Source of the DNA: an uncultured Eubacteriales bacterium
Lineage (GTDB): Bacteria; Bacillota; Clostridia; Christensenellales; Aristaeellaceae
Direction: 5' to 3'
Assembly: GCA_902781095.1 (NCBI GenBank)
Contig: CACZHW010000004.1
Span: 62,001 to 126,000, forward strand
Length of the DNA: 64,000 nucleotides
Each line of letters opens with the position of its first letter. The first letter of the stretch is position 1. The translations under genes were made by a program, and so were the position numbers. The notes below the pieces were generated by a model, which did not search any database, was not told where the DNA came from, and was given only the letters and a program-made list of their open reading frames with translations. Of the stretch, positions 42,379-50,162 are shown one piece after another.

Positions 42379-43587
42379 TTACATTTTGTCTTTCAGCATC
42401 GAACCGCCGCCCAAAGGCGTCAGGCGGTAATCGAAGCGGACGTCCGAGCTGGGGCACTTGCGGTAGAACCGCCCGCGGATGCGCTCCATGACCTGCTTGC
42501 CCGTCTCGTAATTGGCCGTGGGCAGCAGGAAGGCCGCCACATTGGGCGAATAGCGCGTCACCGTATCGCTGCGCCGCAGGCTGCAGCGCAGGATTTCCAG
42601 CAGCGCGTTCATCCGGTCGTCCTGCCGGATGCTGTCCATGGGTTCCTCGCCCACGTTCAGCAGCGTCACCACGCCCAGAAACGTGGAGACGTGCAGGCGC
42701 TCCAGGTTGCGCATCAGCATGCTGCAGATTTCCTTGAAGGCGCCGTATTCGCACACCGTCGCCCCCTCACCCGCTTCCGTCTCCTCCAGCTCTCCGCGGA
42801 TGCGCTCCATGTCGTCTTCCAGCCTCAGGCTCATCCTCGTGATGCGCCCGTAGTACTCGCGCAGCGCCTCCGAGGGCTGTACCCCCAGATACCGCGTGTT
42901 GAGGCGGATGGCGTGATTGTACTGGGTCATCGCGTCGCCCGCCCGGTTCAGCCGGACCAGCGCGTCGATCAGCGCCATATGCAGGCGGTCGTCGAAGCGG
43001 TCGATCTCCAGCGCCGTACGGCAGACGGCGCAGACCTCTTCGTCCGCCCCCTGCCGCTCCAGCTCGTCCAGCCACGCATAGACGGCCGCCATATACCGGT
43101 TGTGCAGCGCGGTCTTGCGCGCCATCAGCCAGTCCTCCGACTCGCTGAACTGCAAAAGGTCCCCCGTATACAGGGACAGCAGCCGGTTCATGTCCCTGCG
43201 GCGCTCCGCCTCGGGGAGATTTCCCTCCAGCGCGTCCAGCAGTTCCATGATCTCCAGCGCGTCCACGCTGACGTTTGCCGGACACTCCCAGTGATAGGCG
43301 CCCCTGTCGGAGACGATGCACGCGCCGAAGCCGGGCGCCACGCCGTTCATCGCCTGGCGCATCCGGCTCACCAGCGTCTTGAGCGCCGCCTCCGGATTGC
43401 CGGCCGATTCGTCCGCCCAGAGGGTGCTGTACACCCGGGCGTTGGAAACCGGCGCGCCCTGTTCCAGGACCAGGAGCTCCATCAGGCTGACGCTCTTCCT
43501 GCTCCTGCCCAGCTGCGTATCCATGCGCAGCTCGTCCACGTAGACGGCGAAGCTGCCCATCATCTGCACGCGGATCGTCTCCGCCAA
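42379..43587 (-). CDS. SARP/BTAD regulator with C-terminal degenerate GGDEF-like domain
   Basis: The 402-residue protein has a winged-helix DNA-binding domain (about 5-100), then a bacterial transcriptional activation (BTAD, TPR-like) domain at about 107-255. The C-terminal part, residues 285-390, aligns with GGDEF domains: LRCSLRRSDTVTRYSPNVAAFLLP has the shape of the GGDEF core, but the signature is SPNVA (347-351). RRSD at 338-341 keeps the exact position of the RxxD I-site that binds cyclic-di-GMP. It may thus be a cyclic-di-GMP-responsive activator of the pilus operon; that is inference. Confidence 0.82.
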   Translation of the reverse strand: MAETIRVQMMGSFAVYVDELRMDTQLGRSRKSVSLMELLVLEQGAPVSNARVYSTLWADESAGNPEAALKTLVSRMRQAMNGVAPGFGACIVSDRGAYHWECPANVSVDALEIMELLDALEGNLPEAERRRDMNRLLSLYTGDLLQFSESEDWLMARKTALHNRYMAAVYAWLDELERQGADEEVCAVCRTALEIDRFDDRLHMALIDALVRLNRAGDAMTQYNHAIRLNTRYLGVQPSEALREYYGRITRMSLRLEDDMERIRGELEETEAGEGATVCEYGAFKEICSMLMRNLERLHVSTFLGVVTLLNVGEEPMDSIRQDDRMNALLEILRCSLRRSDTVTRYSPNVAAFLLPTANYETGKQVMERIRGRFYRKCPSSDVRFDYRLTPLGGGSMLKDKM

Positions 43588-43599
43588 GATAACCCCTCC

Positions 43600-44649
43600 T
43601 TACAGCCGCTTGCCCAGCGTCTCCGGGCTGACCGCATAGCTGAGCGCCGCCTCGCGGGTGATCTCGCCCGCCTTGTACAGGCGCGTCAGCTCCGCGTCCA
43701 TGGAAATCATGGAAGATCCGCCTCCCACGATCGCGTTGTCGATCTGGTGCGTCCGCCCGTCGCGGATGAGATTCTGCACCGCCGGATTGACGAGCATCAG
43801 CTCAAAGACGGCCACCTGGCCGCCGTTTTTCTTCGGCACCAGCCGCTGCGAGACCACCGCCCGCAGCGCCATGGCCAGCTGGACGCGGATCTGCGCCTGC
43901 TGCTCCGCCGGGAAGGTGTCGATCATCCTGTCCACCGTCTTGGCCGCGCCGATCGTGTGCAGGGAGGAGAGCACCAGGTGGCCCGTCTCCGCCGCCGTGA
44001 TGGCCGTGCGGATCGTCTCCAGGTCGCGCATTTCACCCAGCATGATGACGTCCGGCGCCTGGCGCAGCGCCCCGCGCAGGGCGCGCGCGAAGGTGGGCGC
44101 GTCGCCCGGCACCTCGCGCTGGCTTACGATGGACTTCTTGTGGGAATGCAGGAATTCGATGGGGTCCTCCACCGTCACGATGTGCCCGCCGCGCGTGCTG
44201 TTGATCCTGTCCACCAGGCAGGCAAGCGTCGTGCTCTTGCCGCTGCCCGCGGGACCCGTCACGAGGATGAGGCCGCTGCGCGTGTCCGCCAGGCGGATGA
44301 CGCTCTCCGGGATGCCGAGGGCGGAAGGATCGGGCAGGCCGAAGGTCACCATGCGCAGCGTCGCGGCCAGCGTGCCGCGCTGATGGTAGACGTTGCACCG
44401 GAACCGGCTGAGATCGGGCACCGCGAAGGAGAAGTCGTCGTCCCCGTTTTCCTCCAGGACGGTCTGCTCCCGCCGGGCCAGGCTGTAGGCGGTGGCGACC
44501 AGCTGCACCGTGTCGGACGGCTTCATCCGCCCTTCCGTCAGGGGCGTAAAATCCCCCTTGACCTTGGCGGTCACCGGCGCGCCGGGCACGATGAAGATGT
44601 CCGAACCGCCCAGCGCAAAGGCCTTCTGCAGCAGCTCAATCAGTTCCAT
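43600..44649 (-). CDS. pilT: PilT-like type IV pilus ATPase
   Basis: Hexameric motor ATPase of 349 residues. Walker A is GPAGSGKST (132-140), the Asp box VEDPIEF begins near 160, Walker B is DVIMLGEMRD near 200, and the His box is HLVLSSLHT near 224. The order and HHT-like ending resemble PilT retraction motors rather than PilB/GspE. No PilB-type assembly ATPase is in the window, so this one may drive assembly as well. The start at 44649 follows GGAGGAAGAGGA and overlaps the previous gene by ten bases. Confidence 0.92.
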   Translation of the reverse strand: MELIELLQKAFALGGSDIFIVPGAPVTAKVKGDFTPLTEGRMKPSDTVQLVATAYSLARREQTVLEENGDDDFSFAVPDLSRFRCNVYHQRGTLAATLRMVTFGLPDPSALGIPESVIRLADTRSGLILVTGPAGSGKSTTLACLVDRINSTRGGHIVTVEDPIEFLHSHKKSIVSQREVPGDAPTFARALRGALRQAPDVIMLGEMRDLETIRTAITAAETGHLVLSSLHTIGAAKTVDRMIDTFPAEQQAQIRVQLAMALRAVVSQRLVPKKNGGQVAVFELMLVNPAVQNLIRDGRTHQIDNAIVGGGSSMISMDAELTRLYKAGEITREAALSYAVSPETLGKRL

Positions 44650-45056
44650 TCCTCTTCCTCCGTTTCCACTGCCAGCCGGTGAACCCGCCACGCCGCGTGT
44701 TCCTCCGCCGTGCGGGGCAGGGCGGCCGTCAGCGTCAGCGTCCTCACGCCGTCCGTCAGGCTGAAGTCCGCCGCCGCGTTCCCGCCGTCAATCACCTCGC
44801 CGTCCTCCGGCTGCAGCTGCCCGCCGGCCGCCAGCGCCGCGTGCGCGCGCGCGTCCAGCCGCGAAAGGGCGCGCTCCGCCTGTGCGTTCAGCTCGTAGAC
44901 GGAAGCGGTCACCTGCGCGCTGCGGCTTGCCAGGCGCAGGTCGTTCTTTGCGCCCATCAGCGACAGCATGCCGAGCACGGTCAGGCTCAGCACCACGCTC
45001 ACCAGGATCAGGCTGGCCGCGCCGGGCCCGATCGCGAGATTTCCGCGCTTTGTCAT
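44640..45056 (-). CDS. Small pilin-like membrane protein (pilus operon)
   Basis: The 138-residue protein has one N-terminal hydrophobic segment (about 10-35) followed by an Ala-rich helix and a small acidic C-terminal domain. It resembles PilX/GspK-type minor pilin proteins in layout, but no canonical prepilin cleavage motif is seen and the family is not firmly recognised. It overlaps its neighbours at both ends, which argues for coupled synthesis with the pilus genes. Confidence 0.65.
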   Translation of the reverse strand: MTKRGNLAIGPGAASLILVSVVLSLTVLGMLSLMGAKNDLRLASRSAQVTASVYELNAQAERALSRLDARAHAALAAGGQLQPEDGEVIDGGNAAADFSLTDGVRTLTLTAALPRTAEEHAAWRVHRLAVETEEEEWN

Positions 45057-45451
45057 GGCTGCCCTCCTTTATACACGGCCAGAGGCAGGGACAGCAGCTC
45101 CTGCGTCCCGTCGCCGGCATAGACCCGGCCGGTGACCAGGCAGCCCTGCTCCGTCTGCTCTTCGGCGAGGGCCACGCCGAGCGTGTACTCCGCGCCCGTG
45201 CGTGTCCAGTCTCTCCCGTCCGCCAGGCTGAAGCCTTCGGCTTTCAGCAGCGCTTCCCTGTCCTCTGCCGCCAGCAGGGCGTCCGCCACGCTCTGGGCTT
45301 CATCCAGCGCCGCGGTGATCCGTCCCGCCGTCGCGCTCATGCGGCTGGCGCCCGCGAAGACCTGGATCAGCACCGAGATGCACAGCATGAAAAAGGCGAT
45401 GGCGATCATCAGCTCCGTCAGCAGGGCGTTGCCCTGTGTCCGTCTGTTCAT
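45053..45451 (-). CDS. Prepilin-like protein (pilus operon)
   Basis: The 132-residue protein starts MNRRTQGNALLTELMIAIAFFM: a short basic leader, Gly, then a hydrophobic stretch with a Glu near position +6, close to the type IV prepilin N-terminus. I set the start at 45451 because it overlaps the previous stop (ATGA); the upstream part of this open frame is out-of-frame shadow of the neighbouring gene. Likely a minor pilin. Confidence 0.72.
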   Translation of the reverse strand: MNRRTQGNALLTELMIAIAFFMLCISVLIQVFAGASRMSATAGRITAALDEAQSVADALLAAEDREALLKAEGFSLADGRDWTRTGAEYTLGVALAEEQTEQGCLVTGRVYAGDGTQELLSLPLAVYKGGQP

Positions 45452-45936
45452 GGCTGCGCCTCCCCGCCCGCCGCGTAAAGCCGTCCGCGCGTTTCCTTCG
45501 TCCGTCCCTCCGCATCCGTCCACACGGCGCGGACCATGCCGTCTTCCACAGCCGGCACAAAGCCGGAAACGGCGAACAGGGCCTCGCCGTCCTCCGGCGC
45601 AAAGCCGTCCGCCTCGTCCATATAAGAGGTGTACAGCTCCCCCTCCCATGCGTACAGGCGCAGGAGGTACCGTTCGCCGTCGTAGGTGTCCGCCACCTCC
45701 AGCACGGGCAGGCCGTCCTCGTCCGCCACGCGCACCGTCCCCGCCTCGTCTCCCGCGCGAACAGCCTGCCGGACGAGCGCCGGCAGCAGCCGGTCCCCGT
45801 TGTGCGCTTCCGCGCGCAGCACGACGCTGCGGTAAACCTGCGCCCCCAGCAGCACCATCAGCACGGACAGCACCGCAAAGATGCCCAGCAGCACGAAGAC
45901 GAACAGGCCGGAGATGGCGTGATTCCGTCTCACCAT
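45448..45936 (-). CDS. Pilin-like protein, possibly DUF4860 type
   Basis: The 162-residue protein has a hydrophobic N-terminal segment (about 8-33, ISGLFVFVLLGIFAVLSVLMVLLGA) and a beta-rich C-terminal part (YDGERYLLRLYAWEGELYTSYMDEADG). It recalls the DUF4860 proteins found in Firmicute pilus loci, though I cannot confirm this. It overlaps the genes before and after it by a few bases. Confidence 0.65.
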   Translation of the reverse strand: MVRRNHAISGLFVFVLLGIFAVLSVLMVLLGAQVYRSVVLRAEAHNGDRLLPALVRQAVRAGDEAGTVRVADEDGLPVLEVADTYDGERYLLRLYAWEGELYTSYMDEADGFAPEDGEALFAVSGFVPAVEDGMVRAVWTDAEGRTKETRGRLYAAGGEAQP

Positions 45937-46232
45937 TCCTCCGACCCCCTCTCCATCACCCGGATCTCGGGCAGCTGGTTGGCCGCAAACGCTTCATAGC
46001 GGACGTAGTAGTTTTCTTCGTCATAGGAGAGGCCGTAATGCTCTTCCAGATAAGAAACGTCATCCGGATACGCGCCCTCCACGGCATAGCAGGTCAGCGC
46101 GGCGTTTTTGACGGCCGTGCGCACGAGGTCGGTTTCGCCGCTGCGCTGGGCGTTCCCGATACGCCCCAGCAGCAGCCAGCAGCCGGCCAGCGCCGCGAGG
46201 ATGACCGCCGCCTTCAGCAAGTCTCTCTTCAC
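45930..46232 (-). CDS. Short pilin-like protein with GspG-like C-terminus
   Basis: The 100-residue protein has an N-terminal hydrophobic segment (MKRDLLKAAVILAALAGCWLLL) and a C-terminal part with CYAVEGAYPDDVSYLEEHYGL, reminiscent of the region after the long helix of GspG-type major pseudopilins. No strict prepilin cleavage site is seen. It lies 19 bases after the GspF gene. Confidence 0.65.
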   Translation of the reverse strand: MKRDLLKAAVILAALAGCWLLLGRIGNAQRSGETDLVRTAVKNAALTCYAVEGAYPDDVSYLEEHYGLSYDEENYYVRYEAFAANQLPEIRVMERGSEEW

Positions 46233-46250
46233 CGGAATTCCCCTCGCTTG

Positions 46251-47300
46251 TCACATCATGCTGCTGAGGATGCCCGCCATCGGCAGCATCACAGCCAGCA
46301 GGATCGCGCCGATGACCACGGACAGAAGCGCCACCAGCGTCGGCTCGATAATCCCGACCAGGCGCGCGATGCCCTCCTCGGCTTCCTCTTCCGTCTGCTG
46401 CGCGATTTCGGCCATCACCTGGTCCTCGCGGCCCGCGGCCACGCCCACGCGCACCATGCGGTTCTGCAGCTCGTCAAACAGCTTCGCCTGCGCGATCGCG
46501 TCCGCGAAGGAATCGCCGCGCTCCAGCGCTTCCCGGATGCCCTGCACTTTGCCCGCGGCCGTCTCGTCCGCAATCGCGCCTTCCGTCATGGCCAGCGCCT
46601 CCTCCAGCGGGAAGCCGCTGCCCAGCATCATGGACAGGATGCCCGCCACGCGCGAGGCCGACAGCTTGTCCAGCAGCCTGCGGACCGGCGGGAAATGACG
46701 GATCAGGAACCGGATCGTCTTGTGCCTGTGCCGCGTCCGCATCAGCGCCGCCAGCACGATGACAAACAGCAGCGCGAGGCCGACGAGGACCAGCACGACC
46801 CACGCCAGCGCCGTGCCCAGGCTGATGAGCGCACTGCCGGACGCGCCTGCGCCCGTGCCCATGCTGGAGAGCACCCGCCGGAAGACGGGCAGCACCCGCA
46901 CCAGCATGATGAAGACGATGACGACCAGCATGACGCCCAGGGAGAGCGGGTAGGTGACCGCGTTTACCACCGTGCGGCGCACGCGTTCCTCTCTCGCGTA
47001 ATGCTGCTTCAGGCCTTCCATCACGTGCTCCAGCTGGCCGGAACGCTCCCCGATGCCCACCATCTCGCGCAGATAGGCCGGCCAGCGCGCGTCGTCCTTC
47101 ATCGCCTCGTACAGCGATCCCGTCTCGTTCACCCTGCGGCTGAGCTCCGCGTAAAGCGCGCCGTGCGTATCCGCCGCGGCGCTCTCGGCAAGCGTCTCCA
47201 TGCCGTCATACAGGGGGATGCCCGCGTTCAGGATGATCCCCACCTGCCCGCAGAATCCGCTCAGTTCCGCACCGGTCAGTCCCTTGTCCTTCTTCGCCAT
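46251..47300 (-). CDS. Type II secretion/type IV pilus platform protein (GspF/PilC)
   Basis: The 349-residue protein has two T2SF cytosolic domains (about 10-130 and 215-330) and three membrane segments near 125-145, 165-190 and 325-345. Typical motifs are FCGQVGIILNAGIPLYDGMETLAE and GIIEPTLVALLSVVIGAILLAVMLPM. It forms the inner-membrane platform turned by the ATPase. It is the second gene of the operon. Confidence 0.93.
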   Translation of the reverse strand: MAKKDKGLTGAELSGFCGQVGIILNAGIPLYDGMETLAESAAADTHGALYAELSRRVNETGSLYEAMKDDARWPAYLREMVGIGERSGQLEHVMEGLKQHYAREERVRRTVVNAVTYPLSLGVMLVVIVFIMLVRVLPVFRRVLSSMGTGAGASGSALISLGTALAWVVLVLVGLALLFVIVLAALMRTRHRHKTIRFLIRHFPPVRRLLDKLSASRVAGILSMMLGSGFPLEEALAMTEGAIADETAAGKVQGIREALERGDSFADAIAQAKLFDELQNRMVRVGVAAGREDQVMAEIAQQTEEEAEEGIARLVGIIEPTLVALLSVVIGAILLAVMLPMAGILSSMM

Positions 47301-47318
47301 GGTTTTGTTCCTCCCGCA

Positions 47319-48137
47319 TCAATACATTCGCTCTATGGTGTAAGTGCGCGGCTTCGCGATGGCTGAAATCGCCGCTGTCGGATCGAAGAATTTCTCCTTG
47401 CCGTCCACCACGATCAGCGTCCACGCGTGATACTGCTTGTCCGCGTAGCCGATCGCCATTTTGCACGGCACGCCCGCCACCCGCATGAGACAGCAGGTAA
47501 TCGCCGACAGATCCTGGCAGATGCCCATCCGCTTCTCGAAGCTCCCGTCGATGTCCGGCAGCATGCCCGCCGTGACCGTCGCTGCCCGGATGTAATCGTA
47601 CATGAAGCTCGACTTCATGAAGTTCACCACCGCCTGGGCCGCGTCCTGCCCGCTCTTTCCCGCGCACAGCTCGTCGCTCTTGGCGACGGCCGCCGACAGG
47701 CGCGTGTAGTTCACGTACTGGTTGGGTGCGAGGAACGCCGCGTCCTCGCTCGTCAGCTTCGGCGAGATGGAAATCTTGCCCGCCTGGGAATACTTCTTGC
47801 CGGAGACATTTTCAAACAGGGAGACCGAGTACTTGCCGCTGCCCATCTGCAAAGGAAAGACCTCCATCTCCCCCTTGTTGTTGAGGTCGTAGGTCAGCGT
47901 CTCCTTGCCCTTGGTGATGCGCAGCTTGAGGCGTTTCTTGCTCTGCTTCTTGACGCCCGCCATCACGTACCCGTCTTCCATGTGCGTGACATCCAGCACC
48001 AGCTTGCCGTTCGATTTGGAGCTTTTCCCGCGCTCCGGCCATACGGCGTCCTGCGAGTTGGCGCTCACGCCGACCCAGAGCATCAAAAGGAGCCCTGTCA
48101 AAACAGCCGCACGGCCGATCAGCTTTGGAACCGACAT
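47319..48137 (-). CDS. Secreted transglutaminase-like protein
   Basis: The 272-residue exported protein has an N-terminal hydrophobic signal or anchor (about 7-26). Residues 160-260 are a transglutaminase-like core with the full Cys-His-Asp triad: RMGICQDLSA, YHAWTLIVVDG and FFDPTAA. Such proteins act as proteases or cross-linking enzymes. As first gene of the pilus operon it may process or cross-link pilins or other surface proteins; that is inference. It has its own strong promoter. Confidence 0.88.
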   Translation of the reverse strand: MSVPKLIGRAAVLTGLLLMLWVGVSANSQDAVWPERGKSSKSNGKLVLDVTHMEDGYVMAGVKKQSKKRLKLRITKGKETLTYDLNNKGEMEVFPLQMGSGKYSVSLFENVSGKKYSQAGKISISPKLTSEDAAFLAPNQYVNYTRLSAAVAKSDELCAGKSGQDAAQAVVNFMKSSFMYDYIRAATVTAGMLPDIDGSFEKRMGICQDLSAITCCLMRVAGVPCKMAIGYADKQYHAWTLIVVDGKEKFFDPTAAISAIAKPRTYTIERMY

Positions 48138-48186
48138 GCATTCTCTCCTACTTCAGTATAGAATAAATTTGTCAAATCATATCAGT

Positions 48187-48216
48187 ATAATAACAATTTT
48201 AGTTATTTCTTGTCAA
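48187..48216 (-). promoter_or_regulatory. Promoter of the pilus/cyclic-di-GMP operon
   Basis: On the minus strand a perfect TTGACA (48211-48216), 18-base A/T-rich spacer and TATTAT (48187-48192). The gap to the transglutaminase ATG is about 50 bases and is A/T-rich, with a second TTGACA-like box. Confidence 0.78.
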
Positions 48217-48255
48217 CGCTGTACTGACTACTTGCATTCCGGCCTCAAGAAATAA

Positions 48256-48338
48256 GGACGCCCCTTCGGGAGCGTCCGCCGCCTGACAGATGTCAGAATT
48301 CTTCGAATTCTCCGCCTTTCGGCACGCAGCCGAAAAGG
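48256..48338 (-). terminator. Four consecutive hairpins before the pilus operon
   Basis: In the non-coding stretch 48217-48457 lie CCTTTCGGC/GCCGAAAAGG (48315-48338), GAATTC-TTC-GAATTC (48296-48310), CTGACA/TGTCAG (48283-48296) and a strong GGACGC hairpin (48256-48277) followed on the minus strand by TTATTTCTT. Together they would block read-through from the sortase operon. Nothing else is seen in this gap apart from the HPt terminator. Confidence 0.6.
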
Positions 48339-48411
48339 TCTTACCGATCACTGCATATGCCCGGCTCATTTATCCGCATACTCCTCAGTTCTTCGGTTTG
48401 CAAGGGCAGAA

Positions 48412-48439
48412 AACAAAAAACCTCCCCGGAGAGGGGAGG
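48412..48439 (-). terminator. Terminator of the adhesin-sortase-HPt operon
   Basis: Arms CCTCCCC and GGGGAGG with a 5-base loop and TTTTTTG on the minus strand, just after the second HPt gene. It was evidently duplicated together with the HPt gene (compare 38811-38835). Confidence 0.88.
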
Positions 48440-48457
48440 TAAACCGTCTTTCATCGC

Positions 48458-48802
48458 TCAGCCCCTGCAAAGGGCCACAAACACGTCGTGCTGGTGCCGC
48501 GCCTCGGAAAGAAGCGCCGCACAGTCCGCCTTCTGCCGCCCACGCAGCAGCTCAGTCATTTCGCTAACGGGCGTAAGCCAGGGCATGAGCGCCAGATTGG
48601 CCAGCATGCCCTTGAGGGCGTGTGCCGCCTCAAAGGCGGCGGAATAGTCCTCCGCTTCCAGCGCTTCCTCCAGGCGGGCAAAAGTTCCGTCTGCCGCGGC
48701 CATACCGGAAAGTCGGAGATAGAAGGCCTCGTTTCCACAGCAACGCGCCAGGCCCTCGTCCACGTTCGCGCCCCAGGCGCGCAGCGCATCGATCGTCAGC
48801 AT
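48458..48802 (-). CDS. HPt-domain phosphotransfer protein, copy 2
   Basis: The 114-residue near-duplicate of the protein at 38857 has the same AAHALKGMLANLAL motif with His61 and about a dozen substitutions, none at the active-site motif core. I chose the ATG at 48802 because it lies nine bases after GGAGG and gives the same N-terminus as copy 1. Here it follows the sortase gene by about 78 bases and lacks an adjacent receiver gene, so it must find partners elsewhere, possibly the same REC-EAL protein. Confidence 0.9.
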   Translation of the reverse strand: MLTIDALRAWGANVDEGLARCCGNEAFYLRLSGMAAADGTFARLEEALEAEDYSAAFEAAHALKGMLANLALMPWLTPVSEMTELLRGRQKADCAALLSEARHQHDVFVALCRG

Positions 48803-48880
48803 ATCTCTCATCCTCCTTTGTCCGGATATCCATGCTTTTCAAGCAGGAAAGCAATGCGAGTGCGCTTTGTCAGCACGTCC

Positions 48881-50074
48881 TCATCGTTTCCGGCTTCTCA
48901 CCGCCATTGCCTTCAGGTCCGACTCCATCTCGCCATTGCGCACACGGCGTGCGGCCACCACGCGCCGGTAATCGTCGTTCTCCACACAGGTGACCAGTAT
49001 GAGCAGCTGATCGTCTGGCTGCACGTCGATCGTGCAGGTGTGCATGGATATGGCGATCAGCGAATCAATGCCCGCCTTCCGCTCCGGTATGCTCGTGGAG
49101 CGCAGGGCATAGAGATCCAGATAATCCCGGTATTGCTCCTCCGTGGCGATATTGCCCACGGCGAAAACTGCATAGCGCCCCGTTTCATACATCGTATCGA
49201 AGGTAATAAACGGATAATTGCGGTAGAAGTCGATGTTTTCGTAATTGCGCAGGCAGCCGAACATGGCGCCGGTCTTCATGTTGTGGCCGTAGATGACATA
49301 GGTGTACGGCCGGTTTTTAAGGCTGATGCCGGAATCCAGGAACAGTGCGCCGTTTGTGTTGCTCTCGCGCAGCGCGTCGTGGTCCAGATAAAAGACGTTA
49401 TCCCGCTGCACCACCGGCTCATCCAACATCCGGTGGATGTTCAGCCAGCCCATGATGTCCCGGTTTTCCTTGCGCAGCGTCCGGAAACGGCTGCTGATCT
49501 TCCGGTTCGGATTGCCCGGGTAGCCGGTGCCGGGCAGGCGCGGTACGGGCGTCTTTGTGGGCGCCGGCGTCTGCATCTTTGCAGCCGCGTCCGGCGCTTC
49601 GGTCGGCAGGGGCGTCTCTTCCGGCATCTCCGCCATCGGCACGGCGGTCGGCGCGTCTTCGAACATCAAAAGCGTTTCGGTTAACGCTTCAGGCATTTCC
49701 GGCGCTTCGGGCTCATCCGTCGGCGCGGACTGGTACAGATTCCGCAGCTCCTGTGTGTTCCTGCGGGAGGCAGCAAAGTCCATGCCGTAGCCGATCAGCT
49801 GAAAGAGACCGAAGAACAGCAGGAGCAGCGCCATGCCCAGAACGAACACCCGCTCCCAGCGGATGCGTCTGCGCCTTTTTCTCCGCCGCGTCGGCTGCTT
49901 CCGCATTGATCGCGTGCTTATCTGGGCAGCGATAAGGTCCAGACCGTAGCCGATTAGTTCAAAAAGGGTGGTCAGCAACAAGCCCACAGTCGAACCCAGG
50001 GACCGAATCCGGTCCCAGAGAATGCTTCGGCGGCGGCGCTTTCTTCTTCTCCGCCGCTTTGGCTGTTGGTCCAT
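48881..50074 (-). CDS. Class B sortase with duplicated N-terminal anchor
   Basis: Transpeptidase of 397 residues. The catalytic domain (about 195-385) has TYVIYGHNMKTGAMFGCLRNY (His264), LLILVTC (Cys363) and DDYRRVVAARR (Arg near 371). The N-terminus contains two copies of an Arg/Lys cluster followed by a hydrophobic segment ending in LIGYGxDxxA (about 5-50 and 62-101). A Pro/Glu/Thr-rich linker (115-190) includes an LPGTG stretch at 180-184. It lies 88 bases after the giant adhesin gene, its likely substrate. Streptococcus pyogenes uses a class B enzyme to polymerise the FctA pilin, whose fold recurs in that adhesin. Confidence 0.92.
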   Translation of the reverse strand: MDQQPKRRRRRKRRRRSILWDRIRSLGSTVGLLLTTLFELIGYGLDLIAAQISTRSMRKQPTRRRKRRRRIRWERVFVLGMALLLLFFGLFQLIGYGMDFAASRRNTQELRNLYQSAPTDEPEAPEMPEALTETLLMFEDAPTAVPMAEMPEETPLPTEAPDAAAKMQTPAPTKTPVPRLPGTGYPGNPNRKISSRFRTLRKENRDIMGWLNIHRMLDEPVVQRDNVFYLDHDALRESNTNGALFLDSGISLKNRPYTYVIYGHNMKTGAMFGCLRNYENIDFYRNYPFITFDTMYETGRYAVFAVGNIATEEQYRDYLDLYALRSTSIPERKAGIDSLIAISMHTCTIDVQPDDQLLILVTCVENDDYRRVVAARRVRNGEMESDLKAMAVRSRKR

Positions 50075-50162
50075 TGCCGTTCTCCTTTCGCAAAACAGGC
50101 CATACCAGCTGCCTGATATGGCCTGTTTGCAGTGTATAAGTGTTTAACCGTTCCTTAAAGGG

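Noticed and set aside
45053..45649. Longer 198-residue form of the prepilin-like protein
   Set aside because: The first 66 residues overlap the neighbouring gene in another frame and are Gly/Arg-rich shadow; the ATG at 45451 gives a proper prepilin-like start with an ATGA overlap.
49520..49540. LPGTG in the sortase as a cell-wall anchor
   Set aside because: It is in the middle of the protein and lacks the following hydrophobic helix and basic tail.
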